From: Nitrospirota bacterium
Lineage (GTDB): Bacteria; Nitrospirota; Thermodesulfovibrionia; Thermodesulfovibrionales; Dissulfurispiraceae
DNA length: 57,045 nt
Reading direction: 5' to 3'
Assembly: GCA_021791055.1 (NCBI GenBank)
Contig: JAJYXI010000039.1
Location: forward strand, 1-57,045
A program made the position numbers and the translations under genes. Each line of letters starts with the position of its first letter. Positions within the stretch are counted from its first letter, which is position 1. This document shows positions 49,767 to 57,045 of this stretch, in pieces. The notes beneath the pieces were generated by a model, which was not told the origin of the DNA, searched no databases, and saw only the letters and a program-made list of their open reading frames with translations.

Positions 49767-52396
49767 TTACGGTAACCATAAACGGAAAGAAGATACAACT
49801 CGAAAAGCCTGTGACAATCCTGAAGGCAGCGAGCATGGCAGGGATAAAGATTCCGACACTGTGTCATCATGAGGCGCTTGAGTCTTACGGCGGATGCAGA
49901 CTCTGCCTTGTTGAAATAGAAAAGATGCCGAGGCTTCAGACCTCATGCACACAGTATGTAGCTGACGGCATGGTTGTCTGGACAGAGACAGAGCGTGTTG
50001 TAGAGGCAAGAAAGGCAATGTTGGAATTCCTGCTGATAAATCACCCCCTCGATTGTCCATACTGCGACAAGGCAGGGGAGTGCGAGCTTCAGGACCTTGT
50101 TGTTAAATACGGGCCATCAACAGGAAGGTTTGCCGAGGGCAAGAGGACGCATCCCGAAAGCTACGATGACCCTATTATTGTAAGGAACATGGATCGCTGT
50201 ATCCTTTGCGCAAGATGCGTGAGGATGTGCGATAAGGTGCAGTGCGCATCTGACATATCTATTACAAACAGGAGCAGTAAATCTTTTGTGGAACCTTTTT
50301 CCGGAGGCAGGTATAACTGCGAATACTGCGGAAACTGCCTGACAGTATGCCCTGTCGGAGCAATTATGTCGAGGATGCACAAGCATGCCTACAGGCCGTG
50401 GCTGATAGAGAAGGAAGTCGATACTGTCTGTTCATTCTGCGGGGTTGGCTGCTCTGTGGTTTTGCAGGTCAGGGGCAATTCCATTGTAAGGGCCGTGCCG
50501 AAAACAGGCAAAGGTCTAAATAAAGGGCTGCTCTGCAACAGGGGAAGGTTTGGTTACGACTATGTCAGCAGTCCGGTAAGGCTCGATTCTCCATTAATAA
50601 GAAGAGACGGAAAACTCCAGCGCGCCACTTGGAGCGAGGCGTTTATTTATATAGCCGGCGAGCTGAAAAGAATAAAGGAGACATATGGGGGTAGTTCCAT
50701 TGCAGGCATTGCTTCTGGAAGGTGTACGAATGAGGATAACTATGTGTTCCAGAAATTTATGAGGGTAGTGCTTGGCAGCAATAACATAGATTCTGCTGCA
50801 GGCTTTGCATATGCGCCTGCCCAGAAATTCTTTGAAAGGATATTCGGTCAGGGCGTCACGGCAAACTCCATACACGGCATATCCAATTCGGACGGTATCC
50901 TTGTTATCGGCGGAGACCCTACATCAGTAAACCCTGTGCTCGGGCTACAGATAAGGTCTGCGCATCAGAAGAACATTCCTGTAGTGACAATAGGATATAT
51001 GCCGGGACTAAAAAGATTTGCTACAAACAGGCTGATTCCATCGCCATTTGCAGAGACAGCGCTTTTGGCCGCGCTGGTTTCAGAATTAAAGAGTAAAAGA
51101 CGGCTTTCGGATGAAAAGGCTGCTTTTGCCAGAGATATAAATACGATAATTGAAAATATTCCTCCTGTTTCTCTGAACGAAGCAGGCGATGTTTGTCGAA
51201 TATCCCCAAGCGATATAAACAATACTGTGGACGCAATTTCTAATATGACGAATCCGTCAATAATTATTGGCAGGGACATTCTCCAGAGGTCTGAAGGACA
51301 TACTAATCTGCTGCTCCTTGCAGCGCTCATATATTTATTGAACGGCAGAATTTACCTCCTCTCAGAGCTTCCAAATGAGCAGGGGCTTGTGGATATGGGA
51401 TGCCTGCCTGATATGCTTCCTGGAGTTAGACCCTTAGCGGTAGACAGCTTCAGAAGGAGATACGATGAATTCTTCGGAGTCGAGGTGGCTTCGGAGCCGG
51501 GCATGAGCATCGTTGAGATGATAGATGGTGCAAATTCAAACAAAATAAAAGCCCTATATGTTATGTGCGAAGATATAGTGTTTAATATCCCAAACAGCAG
51601 ATATGTCAAGGAAGCCCTGTCCAAGTCCGAGCTTTTGGTTGTTCAGGACATTTTTATGACAGAGACAGCGCAGCTTGCAGATGTTGTGCTTCCGTCACTT
51701 TCATGGGCAGAAAAGGAAGGCTCTTATACCAACCTCGAGAGAAGAATGCAGATGCTGAAAAAGGCAGTGGATGGAAAGGGCATGGAAGATTGGCAGGCGA
51801 TTGCTGAAATCAGCAGAATGCTCGGCTTTGATATGAATTACAGGAGTCCGAAGGATGTGATGGCGGAAATAGCACGGGTTTCACCGCTTCACAAAGATAT
51901 TGCCTATGACGACATAGTTGGTGACGGATTTATGTGGCCTTACAAGGGTGAGCCTCTGAGGCACGGGATGAGCATTGAGGGCATTGATATTCCTGATGCG
52001 AAGTCTCTGCTCAAGATATCTGATAATGATAAGATTTATGCCGGCATGGAGAATCCACTCTTTTATTCCGAAAACTTAAGCAGGAATTCATCGGCCCTGA
52101 GCAGCATATCTCCAGAGCCTTATGCGAGAATCGGCAAGGCCCTGGCGACAAAATTATCTATAATTGACGGCGATTATGTGAATATATCTGCCGATGCAGG
52201 GAGTATTGAATTGTCTGCAAGGGTAGATTCCGACCTGCCGGAGAATATTGTGCTGATACCGAATAATTTTGGCGATAAAGGGATATTTAATGTTATGAAC
52301 TGGAAAATAAATCCGGTGATTAAATCCTTTGTATTGGATTGCACAGAGGTTGTGATAAAAAAGATAAAAAGTGCGGCGGAGGAGGTGTTAGCTTGA
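49763..52396 (+). CDS. nuoG: NADH-quinone oxidoreductase subunit G
   Basis: An 877-residue NuoG: N-terminal [2Fe-2S] (CHHEALESYGGCRLC), His-Cys cluster N5 (HPLDCPYCDKAGECELQ), N6 clusters (CILCARCVRMC, CEYCGNCLTVCP), an N7-type set (CSFCGVGC...GLLCNRGRFGY), then a molybdopterin-oxidoreductase-like domain. The residue that would coordinate Mo is not evident, so this is the degenerate scaffold as in other NuoG. The protein has several extra Cys near residue 180 in keeping with FdhA-like types. The stop overlaps nuoH by 4 bp. Confidence 0.95.
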   Translation: MITVTINGKKIQLEKPVTILKAASMAGIKIPTLCHHEALESYGGCRLCLVEIEKMPRLQTSCTQYVADGMVVWTETERVVEARKAMLEFLLINHPLDCPYCDKAGECELQDLVVKYGPSTGRFAEGKRTHPESYDDPIIVRNMDRCILCARCVRMCDKVQCASDISITNRSSKSFVEPFSGGRYNCEYCGNCLTVCPVGAIMSRMHKHAYRPWLIEKEVDTVCSFCGVGCSVVLQVRGNSIVRAVPKTGKGLNKGLLCNRGRFGYDYVSSPVRLDSPLIRRDGKLQRATWSEAFIYIAGELKRIKETYGGSSIAGIASGRCTNEDNYVFQKFMRVVLGSNNIDSAAGFAYAPAQKFFERIFGQGVTANSIHGISNSDGILVIGGDPTSVNPVLGLQIRSAHQKNIPVVTIGYMPGLKRFATNRLIPSPFAETALLAALVSELKSKRRLSDEKAAFARDINTIIENIPPVSLNEAGDVCRISPSDINNTVDAISNMTNPSIIIGRDILQRSEGHTNLLLLAALIYLLNGRIYLLSELPNEQGLVDMGCLPDMLPGVRPLAVDSFRRRYDEFFGVEVASEPGMSIVEMIDGANSNKIKALYVMCEDIVFNIPNSRYVKEALSKSELLVVQDIFMTETAQLADVVLPSLSWAEKEGSYTNLERRMQMLKKAVDGKGMEDWQAIAEISRMLGFDMNYRSPKDVMAEIARVSPLHKDIAYDDIVGDGFMWPYKGEPLRHGMSIEGIDIPDAKSLLKISDNDKIYAGMENPLFYSENLSRNSSALSSISPEPYARIGKALATKLSIIDGDYVNISADAGSIELSARVDSDLPENIVLIPNNFGDKGIFNVMNWKINPVIKSFVLDCTEVVIKKIKSAAEEVLA

Positions 52397-53430
52397 ATAT
52401 CGCTGAGACAATATTATTCACGGGAAGTTCCAACTGGATTCTAAACATTGTGTTTATCATCATCAAAATAGCAGTAGTCATAGGCGTTACCATGCTCCAT
52501 GTCATGTATGCCACCTATTTTGAGAGGAAGGTAATAGGTCACATGCAGATAAGGCTTGGGCCGATGAGGGTAGGATTTCATGGTGTGCTGCAACCGCTGG
52601 CAGATATGCTTAAGCTGTTTTTCAAGGAAGACATCATACCGGCTGATGCTGACAAGCCTGTATTCAAGATAGCGCCGATAATACCTGTATTTGCAACATT
52701 AAGCTCCCTTGCAGTAATACCCTTTTTTGAAGGGTTTGTAATAGCGAAGATAAACATAGGGCTGCTGTACTTATTTGCCATGTCATCGCTGGGAGCGTAT
52801 GGAGTGGTAATGGCAGGATGGGCATCGAACTCGAAGTATTCATTCTTGGGAGGCTTAAGATCATCGGCACAGGTAATAAGTTATGAGGTAGCTATGGGGC
52901 TAAGCCTTGTCGGTGTGATGATTATGGCAGGCTCGCTGAACCTGAGCGAGATAGTAAAGGCACAGCAGCAGTACTGGTACGGGATGTATCTGATACCCCA
53001 GTTTATAGCATACTTTGTATTTGTAGTGGCAGCCTTTGCAGAGACCAACAGGACGCCTTTTGACCTGCCTGAGGCAGAGAGCGAACTGGTGGCAGGTTAT
53101 TTTGTCGAATACAGCGGGATGAGGTTTGCGCTGTATTATGCAGCAGAATACATCGGCATGATAATAATGTCGAGCATAGCAGTGATATGCTTCTGGGGAG
53201 GCTGGACCCTTCCTCCTGTTATCGCTAACACCATCCCTGCATTGGCAGTGGTGCCCGGGATAATCTGGTTTTTAGGGAAGGTATATTTCCATATATTCTT
53301 GTACTACTGGGTGAGGGCGACAGTGCCGAGGTACAGGTATGACAAGTTGATGGCATTGGGCTGGAAGGTATTGATACCGTTGGCCCTGGCAAACATAGTA
53401 GTAACATCGATAGTAAAGTATATGAGTTAA
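52393..53430 (+). CDS. nuoH: NADH-quinone oxidoreductase subunit H
   Basis: A 345-residue NuoH with about 8-9 transmembrane segments; recognised by YATYFERKVIGHMQIRLGPMRVGFHGVLQPLADMLKLFFKEDIIPA and AETNRTPFDLPEAESELVAGYFVEYSGMRFALYYAAEYIGM (quinone-site and E-channel motifs). TTG 52393 is taken as start, with GGAGGTG 6 nt upstream and TTGA overlap with nuoG; upstream in-frame ATG lies within nuoG. The last codons lie in an octamer-repeat element. Confidence 0.93.
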   Translation: MNIAETILFTGSSNWILNIVFIIIKIAVVIGVTMLHVMYATYFERKVIGHMQIRLGPMRVGFHGVLQPLADMLKLFFKEDIIPADADKPVFKIAPIIPVFATLSSLAVIPFFEGFVIAKINIGLLYLFAMSSLGAYGVVMAGWASNSKYSFLGGLRSSAQVISYEVAMGLSLVGVMIMAGSLNLSEIVKAQQQYWYGMYLIPQFIAYFVFVVAAFAETNRTPFDLPEAESELVAGYFVEYSGMRFALYYAAEYIGMIIMSSIAVICFWGGWTLPPVIANTIPALAVVPGIIWFLGKVYFHIFLYYWVRATVPRYRYDKLMALGWKVLIPLALANIVVTSIVKYMS

Positions 53431-53488
53431 TGAGTAGATGTGTGGATAAGTTAACTCATTTACCCATTTACTCATCAACCCATTAACC
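53421..53488. repeat. Octamer-period palindromic element between nuoH and nuoI
   Basis: Left side TATGAGTTAATGAGTAGATG (starting within the last nuoH codons), right side ACTCATTT-ACCCATTT-ACTCATCA-ACCCATTA. The same 8-bp period and CTCAT/ATGAG core as the elements flanking proA. Confidence 0.7.
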
Positions 53489-53504
53489 TTAACGGAGTGA
53501 GGAT

Positions 53505-54065
53505 ATGACGATCAAGGACATAGCAAAGAAAGTCTTTTTGCTCGAGATACTGAAGGGCATGGCATTGACACTGAGGATGATGTTCACCCATGCAGTGACG
53601 CGGCAGTATCCGGAAGAAAAGAGGCCTCCGTTTCCGGGTTTCAGGGGACTGCATGCCCTTGTGAGAAATCCTGATGGAAATGCGAGATGCGTTGGTTGCG
53701 GGCTTTGTGCTGCCATATGCCCGTCTCAGTGCATTTATGTCTATACCAGCGAAGGTGCCGACCATGCAAAGGTTGTTGACAGATACGAGATAGAGGCATT
53801 GAGGTGCGTCTATTGCGCCTTCTGTGTTGAGGCATGTCCGTTTGGCGCAGTGGTGCTTACCGACCACTTTGAATACTCAGACTATTCGAGGGATGCCCTT
53901 TATATGGATAAAGAAAAACTCCTTTCGAACTGGGATGGATTTATGGCCGGTAAGAAAGGCGAGGAGTACTTTAAGAAGTTCTGGCGGCCAAGACTTGAAG
54001 ATTTCACAACCCCTGAAAATCAGCCGATATTCAGAGGCAGGAGGCCAGAAAATGTGGAGGATTAA
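53505..54065 (+). CDS. nuoI: NADH-quinone oxidoreductase subunit I
   Basis: A 186-residue NuoI with two [4Fe-4S] motifs (CVGCGLCAAICP and CVYCAFCVEACP; clusters N6a/N6b), preceding N2. The N-terminal helix (AKKVFLLEILKGMALTLRMMF) anchors it to the membrane arm and the C terminus is short. Upstream GGAGTGAGG gives the ribosome-binding site. Close to NuoB, the two deliver electrons to N2. Confidence 0.95.
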   Translation: MTIKDIAKKVFLLEILKGMALTLRMMFTHAVTRQYPEEKRPPFPGFRGLHALVRNPDGNARCVGCGLCAAICPSQCIYVYTSEGADHAKVVDRYEIEALRCVYCAFCVEACPFGAVVLTDHFEYSDYSRDALYMDKEKLLSNWDGFMAGKKGEEYFKKFWRPRLEDFTTPENQPIFRGRRPENVED

Positions 54066-54068
54066 GTG

Positions 54069-54575
54069 ATGCTACCCAACCTTTTTTTCGGATATTTTGC
54101 CATAGTCATGGTAGTGCTGTCTTTGTTAATCATAACGAGGAGAAATCCTGTGCACAGCGTATTATGGATGCTGGTGCTGTTTTTTCATATAGCAGGACTT
54201 TATCTGTTTTTGAATGCAGAGTTCCTGGCAGCAGTGCAGGTTATCCTGTATGCCGGAGCGATACTCGTTTTATTCCTGTTTGTCATAATGATGCTTAACC
54301 TCAAAGAAGAGATCACAGCAGAGAGATTTATAGGAGAGTGGCCCATAGGAGTTGCACTGGGCATATCTATAATTATGCTCGTATACTTTGCCCTAAGCAA
54401 ATTCATACAGGGGCCTGTCGGACAATACACCATAGAGGCGATAAATAAAGAGACGCATACAAAGACGATAGGGAGAGTGTTGTATACAGAATATCTATTT
54501 CCCTTCGAAATAGCATCATTGATATTGCTGATAGCCATAGTAGGGGCGATAGTGCTGGCAAAGAAAAGAGGGTGA
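54069..54575 (+). CDS. nuoJ: NADH-quinone oxidoreductase subunit J
   Basis: A 168-residue NuoJ with five transmembrane segments and family features FLNAEFLAAVQVILYAGAILVLFLFVIMMLNLK. The ATG at 54069 lies after a GTG at 54066 that is adjacent to the nuoI stop; either may be used. It is separated from nuoK by a palindromic insertion of about 130 bp, the only sizeable gap among these membrane subunit genes. Confidence 0.93.
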   Translation: MLPNLFFGYFAIVMVVLSLLIITRRNPVHSVLWMLVLFFHIAGLYLFLNAEFLAAVQVILYAGAILVLFLFVIMMLNLKEEITAERFIGEWPIGVALGISIIMLVYFALSKFIQGPVGQYTIEAINKETHTKTIGRVLYTEYLFPFEIASLILLIAIVGAIVLAKKRG

Positions 54576-54584
54576 CATGTTTAT

Positions 54585-54713
54585 GCAGGCGGGAAATAAT
54601 ATTTTCGCTCATTCTCGGAAGGCTTCCAAGCCTTCCTCCGAGGTTTTCGCTTACTCGGACATCCCTGTCCTCGAACCAGGAAAAAAGCCGCTCAAATACT
54701 ATATCCCGCCTGC
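54585..54713. repeat. Palindromic element between nuoJ and nuoK
   Basis: Outer arms: GCAGGCGGGAAATAATATTTT (54585-54605) against AAATACTATATCCCGCCTGC (54694-54713), imperfect. Inner hairpins: CTCGGAAGGCTT/AAGCCTTCCTCCGAG (54614-54642) and GGACA-TCCC-TGTCC (54657-54670). No gene is visible in it. The architecture resembles the elements at 22406 and 33094, with different sequences. Confidence 0.75.
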
Positions 54714-54754
54714 TTTTCGATTGGCTGTTTGAATAATATGCACATGGAGGAATA

Positions 54755-55057
54755 ATGGTACCGTTGGACTGGTATATAGGATTAAGCGCAGTAATATTTG
54801 TGATAGGAGTAGTGGGTTTTATAATCAGAAGAAACATACTCATAATGCTCATGTCGGTAGAGCTTATGCTCAACTCGGTAAACATCAGCCTTGTAGCCTT
54901 CAGCCATTATCTGCAGGATTTAAGAGGGCAGATATTTGTGTTTTTCATAATAACGGTTGCAGCAGCAGAGGCAGCCATAGGATTGGCCATATTGGTGGCA
55001 TTGTTTAAGAACAAGGCAGCAGTGCATACAGACGAAATAACAGAGATGAAAGGATGA
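54755..55057 (+). CDS. nuoK: NADH-quinone oxidoreductase subunit K
   Basis: A 100-residue NuoK with three transmembrane segments and the family core [23 protein letters not shown] (with the conserved membrane Glu of the proton path) and [25 protein letters not shown] precedes the ATG. 11 bp before nuoL. Confidence 0.95.
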   Translation: MVPLDWYIGLSAVIFVIGVVGFIIRRNILIMLMSVELMLNSVNISLVAFSHYLQDLRGQIFVFFIITVAAAEAAIGLAILVALFKNKAAVHTDEITEMKG

Positions 55058-55068
55058 TGGAGTGAGTC

Positions 55069-56994
55069 ATGGATAAATACTTATTAATACCGTTGTTGCC
55101 GCTTATAGCATTTACAATCAACATCATTTTTGGAAAGGGGATAATCAAAGAAAGGGCGCACTGGATAGCAATCCTCGCGGTATTGGGCTCATTCGCCATA
55201 GCAGTAAGCACATTAATAGAAGTATTGAACGGAAAGACAATCAATTATGATGTATATAGCTGGATAGTATCAGGCAGCTTCAAGGTAACAGTGGGATTCC
55301 TCATAGACCAGCTCACAGCAATAATGCTCATAGTAGTAACGAGCGTGAGCCTCCTTGTCCACATATACTCTGTAGGTTACATGCACGGAGATAAAGGATA
55401 CTACAGGTTCTTTGCATATCTGAGCCTGTTCACATTTTCGATGCTCATGCTTGTCATGGGTAACAACCTTCTGCAGCTTTACTTCGGATGGGAAGCAGTG
55501 GGATTATGCTCTTATTTTCTCATAGGATTCTGGTACGAAAAGAAGTCAGCATCTGACGCAGGCAAAAAGGCATTCATAGTAAACAGATTTGGAGACTTTG
55601 GATTTGGCATCGGAGTAATAATGATATTTTTAACACTGGGGGCACTACATTACACAGACATATTTGCTAAAGTAGGAACACTACAGGGGCAGACAATAAA
55701 CATCCTCGGATACAACATAGATTTAATAACACTAATAGCATTACTGCTCTTCTGCGGCGCAGTGGGCAAGTCAGCACAGATACCGCTTCATGTATGGCTT
55801 CCTGATGCAATGGAAGGCCCTACACCTGTCAGCGCATTGATCCACGCAGCAACAATGGTAACAGCAGGCGTATTCATGGTGGCAAGGTTTAATCCAATAT
55901 TCAGCCTTTCAGAAACAGCCATGAATGTAGTGGCACTGACAGGCGCAATAACAAGCCTCTTTGCAGCAACCATAGCATTAGTGCAGAACGACATAAAGAG
56001 GATAGTGGCATACTCAACAGTAAGCCAGCTCGGATACATGTTCCTTGCATGCGGAGTTGGCGCATACGGAGCAGGAGTATTCCATCTGTATACCCATGCA
56101 TACTTTAAGGCCCTTCTGTTTCTCGGCGCAGGAAGCGTAATGCACGCAATGGCAGGAGAGCTCGACATACAGAAAATGGGCGGGTTAAAGAAACACATGC
56201 CTGTAACATACTGGACATTTTTGATTGCATCATTAAGCATAGCAGGAATACCCGGACTTGCAGGATTCTTCAGCAAAGACGAAATCTTATGGCTTGCATA
56301 CAATCATGGAACAATCGGCAAGATAGTATGGCTGATGGGAACAGCAGTGGCAGCCCTTACAGCCTTCTACAGCTTCAGGATAATATTCATGGCATTTCAC
56401 GGCAAGTTCAGGGGAACACATGAGCAGGAGCACCACCTGCACGAATCTCCAAAGGCAATGACCATTCCTTTAATCATACTTGCCATAGGTGCAATATCAG
56501 CAGGATGGGTCGGAATACCTGCAGCACTGGGAGGAAGCAATGCAATAGCCCACTTCTTTGAGCCTGTGCTCGGACACCCTCATGTGACAGCAGCTCATGA
56601 AGAGGAATTTATGGTAATGAGCATATCCATCGTGGCAGCAATAGGAGGCATATTCGTATCATGGATATTCTATTCCTTAAAGCCAGAGATCCCTAAGACC
56701 CTTGCAGCCAAATTCAAAGGAATATACACGACATTATGGAACAAATACTATGTGGATGAGCTTTATGGCTTCATAATCGTAAGACCAACAAAATGGATAG
56801 CAAGCAATATACTTGTAGCAGTAACAGACGGAAAGATAATAGAGGGAATAGTCAACGGAGTGCCACAGGCAATAAGGAACTTCGGAGAGAGATTGAGGAA
56901 ACTCCAGACAGGCCATTTGCAGCACTATGCCGTGAGCATGGCAATAGGGCTCTTTGTGATATTAACACTGGTATTGATAGCAGCAGGAAGGTGA
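55069..56994 (+). CDS. nuoL: NADH-quinone oxidoreductase subunit L
   Basis: A 641-residue NuoL, the distal antiporter-like subunit with about 14-16 transmembrane segments and the long lateral helix at the C terminus. Recognised by GWEAVGLCSYFLIGFW, LPDAMEGPTPVSALIHAATMVTAGVF, YSTVSQLGYMFLACGVGAYGAG and KALLFLGAGSVMHA. The His-rich loop (HEQEHHLHESP, about residue 455) is a normal NuoL feature. The stop at 56992-56994 is followed 1 bp later by the next ATG. Confidence 0.96.
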   Translation: MDKYLLIPLLPLIAFTINIIFGKGIIKERAHWIAILAVLGSFAIAVSTLIEVLNGKTINYDVYSWIVSGSFKVTVGFLIDQLTAIMLIVVTSVSLLVHIYSVGYMHGDKGYYRFFAYLSLFTFSMLMLVMGNNLLQLYFGWEAVGLCSYFLIGFWYEKKSASDAGKKAFIVNRFGDFGFGIGVIMIFLTLGALHYTDIFAKVGTLQGQTINILGYNIDLITLIALLLFCGAVGKSAQIPLHVWLPDAMEGPTPVSALIHAATMVTAGVFMVARFNPIFSLSETAMNVVALTGAITSLFAATIALVQNDIKRIVAYSTVSQLGYMFLACGVGAYGAGVFHLYTHAYFKALLFLGAGSVMHAMAGELDIQKMGGLKKHMPVTYWTFLIASLSIAGIPGLAGFFSKDEILWLAYNHGTIGKIVWLMGTAVAALTAFYSFRIIFMAFHGKFRGTHEQEHHLHESPKAMTIPLIILAIGAISAGWVGIPAALGGSNAIAHFFEPVLGHPHVTAAHEEEFMVMSISIVAAIGGIFVSWIFYSLKPEIPKTLAAKFKGIYTTLWNKYYVDELYGFIIVRPTKWIASNILVAVTDGKIIEGIVNGVPQAIRNFGERLRKLQTGHLQHYAVSMAIGLFVILTLVLIAAGR

Positions 56995-56995
56995 A

Positions 56996-57045
56996 ATGTT
57001 TATTACAGGTAAGCATACGGTAAAAAGCTTTACAAATGCACAATT
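56996..57045 (+). CDS. Partial reading frame after nuoL, cut by window end
   Basis: ATG at 56996 opens a frame that runs off the window (MFITGKHTVKSFTNAQ...). nuoM is expected next, but the usual NuoM start (a hydrophobic helix) is not what is seen in these 16 codons, so it may be a different gene or NuoM may have a later start. Little can be said. Confidence 0.25.
   Translation, partial: MFITGKHTVKSFTNAQ

Noticed and set aside
1-57045. CRISPR array, tRNA or rRNA genes, insertion sequences
   Set aside because: None recognised: the repeats found are short-period or palindromic, with no spacer-repeat pattern, and no transposase frame is present.

Overview
The window looks like part of the chromosome of an anaerobic, sulfur-metabolising bacterium. 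The mix of an adenylylsulfate-reductase-type AprAB next to Hdr subunits, a complete-style 14-subunit complex I operon, NtrC-type sigma-54 regulators and many small sulfur-carrier proteins recalls Nitrospirota (Thermodesulfovibrionia-like) or deep-branching deltaproteobacterial lineages. That placement is inference from gene content; no rRNA is present. Most intergenic gaps are short and most genes run on the plus strand.

Region 1 (1-10.2 kb) is accessory: an adenosine-specific kinase, a vapBC pair, then a type III restriction-modification locus whose mod and res genes are separated by five extra genes (small unknown, GIY-YIG-like protein, 62-aa protein, an SMC/Rad50-like ATPase with a Cys pair, and a DUF1016/YhcG PD-(D/E)xK protein). 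Region 2 (10.2-19.1 kb) is housekeeping: hisI, HIT, Nudix, ferredoxin, proA, nadD, an NtrB/NtrC-like pair, rpsF-ssb-rpsR, two DUF507 genes and an HNH protein. Region 3 (19.1-22.4 kb, minus strand) is a periplasmic protein plus an arsenic operon (ArsP-like permease, thioredoxin-like, arsR, acr3).

Region 4 (22.8-32.3 kb) is a sulfur-trafficking block: YeeE/YedE and TusA-like genes, a histidine kinase and a sigma-54 activator, then a sigma-54 promoter and ten close-packed genes (double rhodanese, archaemetzincin, three DsrE/F/H-like proteins, a small membrane protein, an exported protein ending in Gly-Gly-Cys, YeeE/YedE, TusA, UspA) closed by a strong terminator. Region 5 (32.3-35.4 kb) has trpC followed by a decayed patch (hisC-like fragment, intact methyltransferase, broken radical SAM gene, and a second trpC 5' remnant). 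Region 6 (35.4-45.0 kb) holds an SLC13 anion transporter, a Crp/Fnr regulator, a two-CW histidine kinase and aprA-aprB-hdrA-hdrC-hdrB. Region 7 (45.1-57.0 kb) is nuoABCDEFGHIJKL behind two sigma-70 promoters.

The most striking observation is in nuoB: an in-frame TGA replaces the first of the tandem cysteines that bind cluster N2, and a hairpin with the spacing and loop features of a bacterial SECIS element follows it. This makes NuoB a candidate selenoprotein with a selenocysteine ligand on the terminal complex I iron-sulfur cluster. Other notable structures are a family of 7-8 bp-period intergenic repeats at gene junctions, an intergenic region with interleaved inverted repeats that can pair in two mutually exclusive ways, and the exported protein with a SoxY-reminiscent C-terminal GGC.
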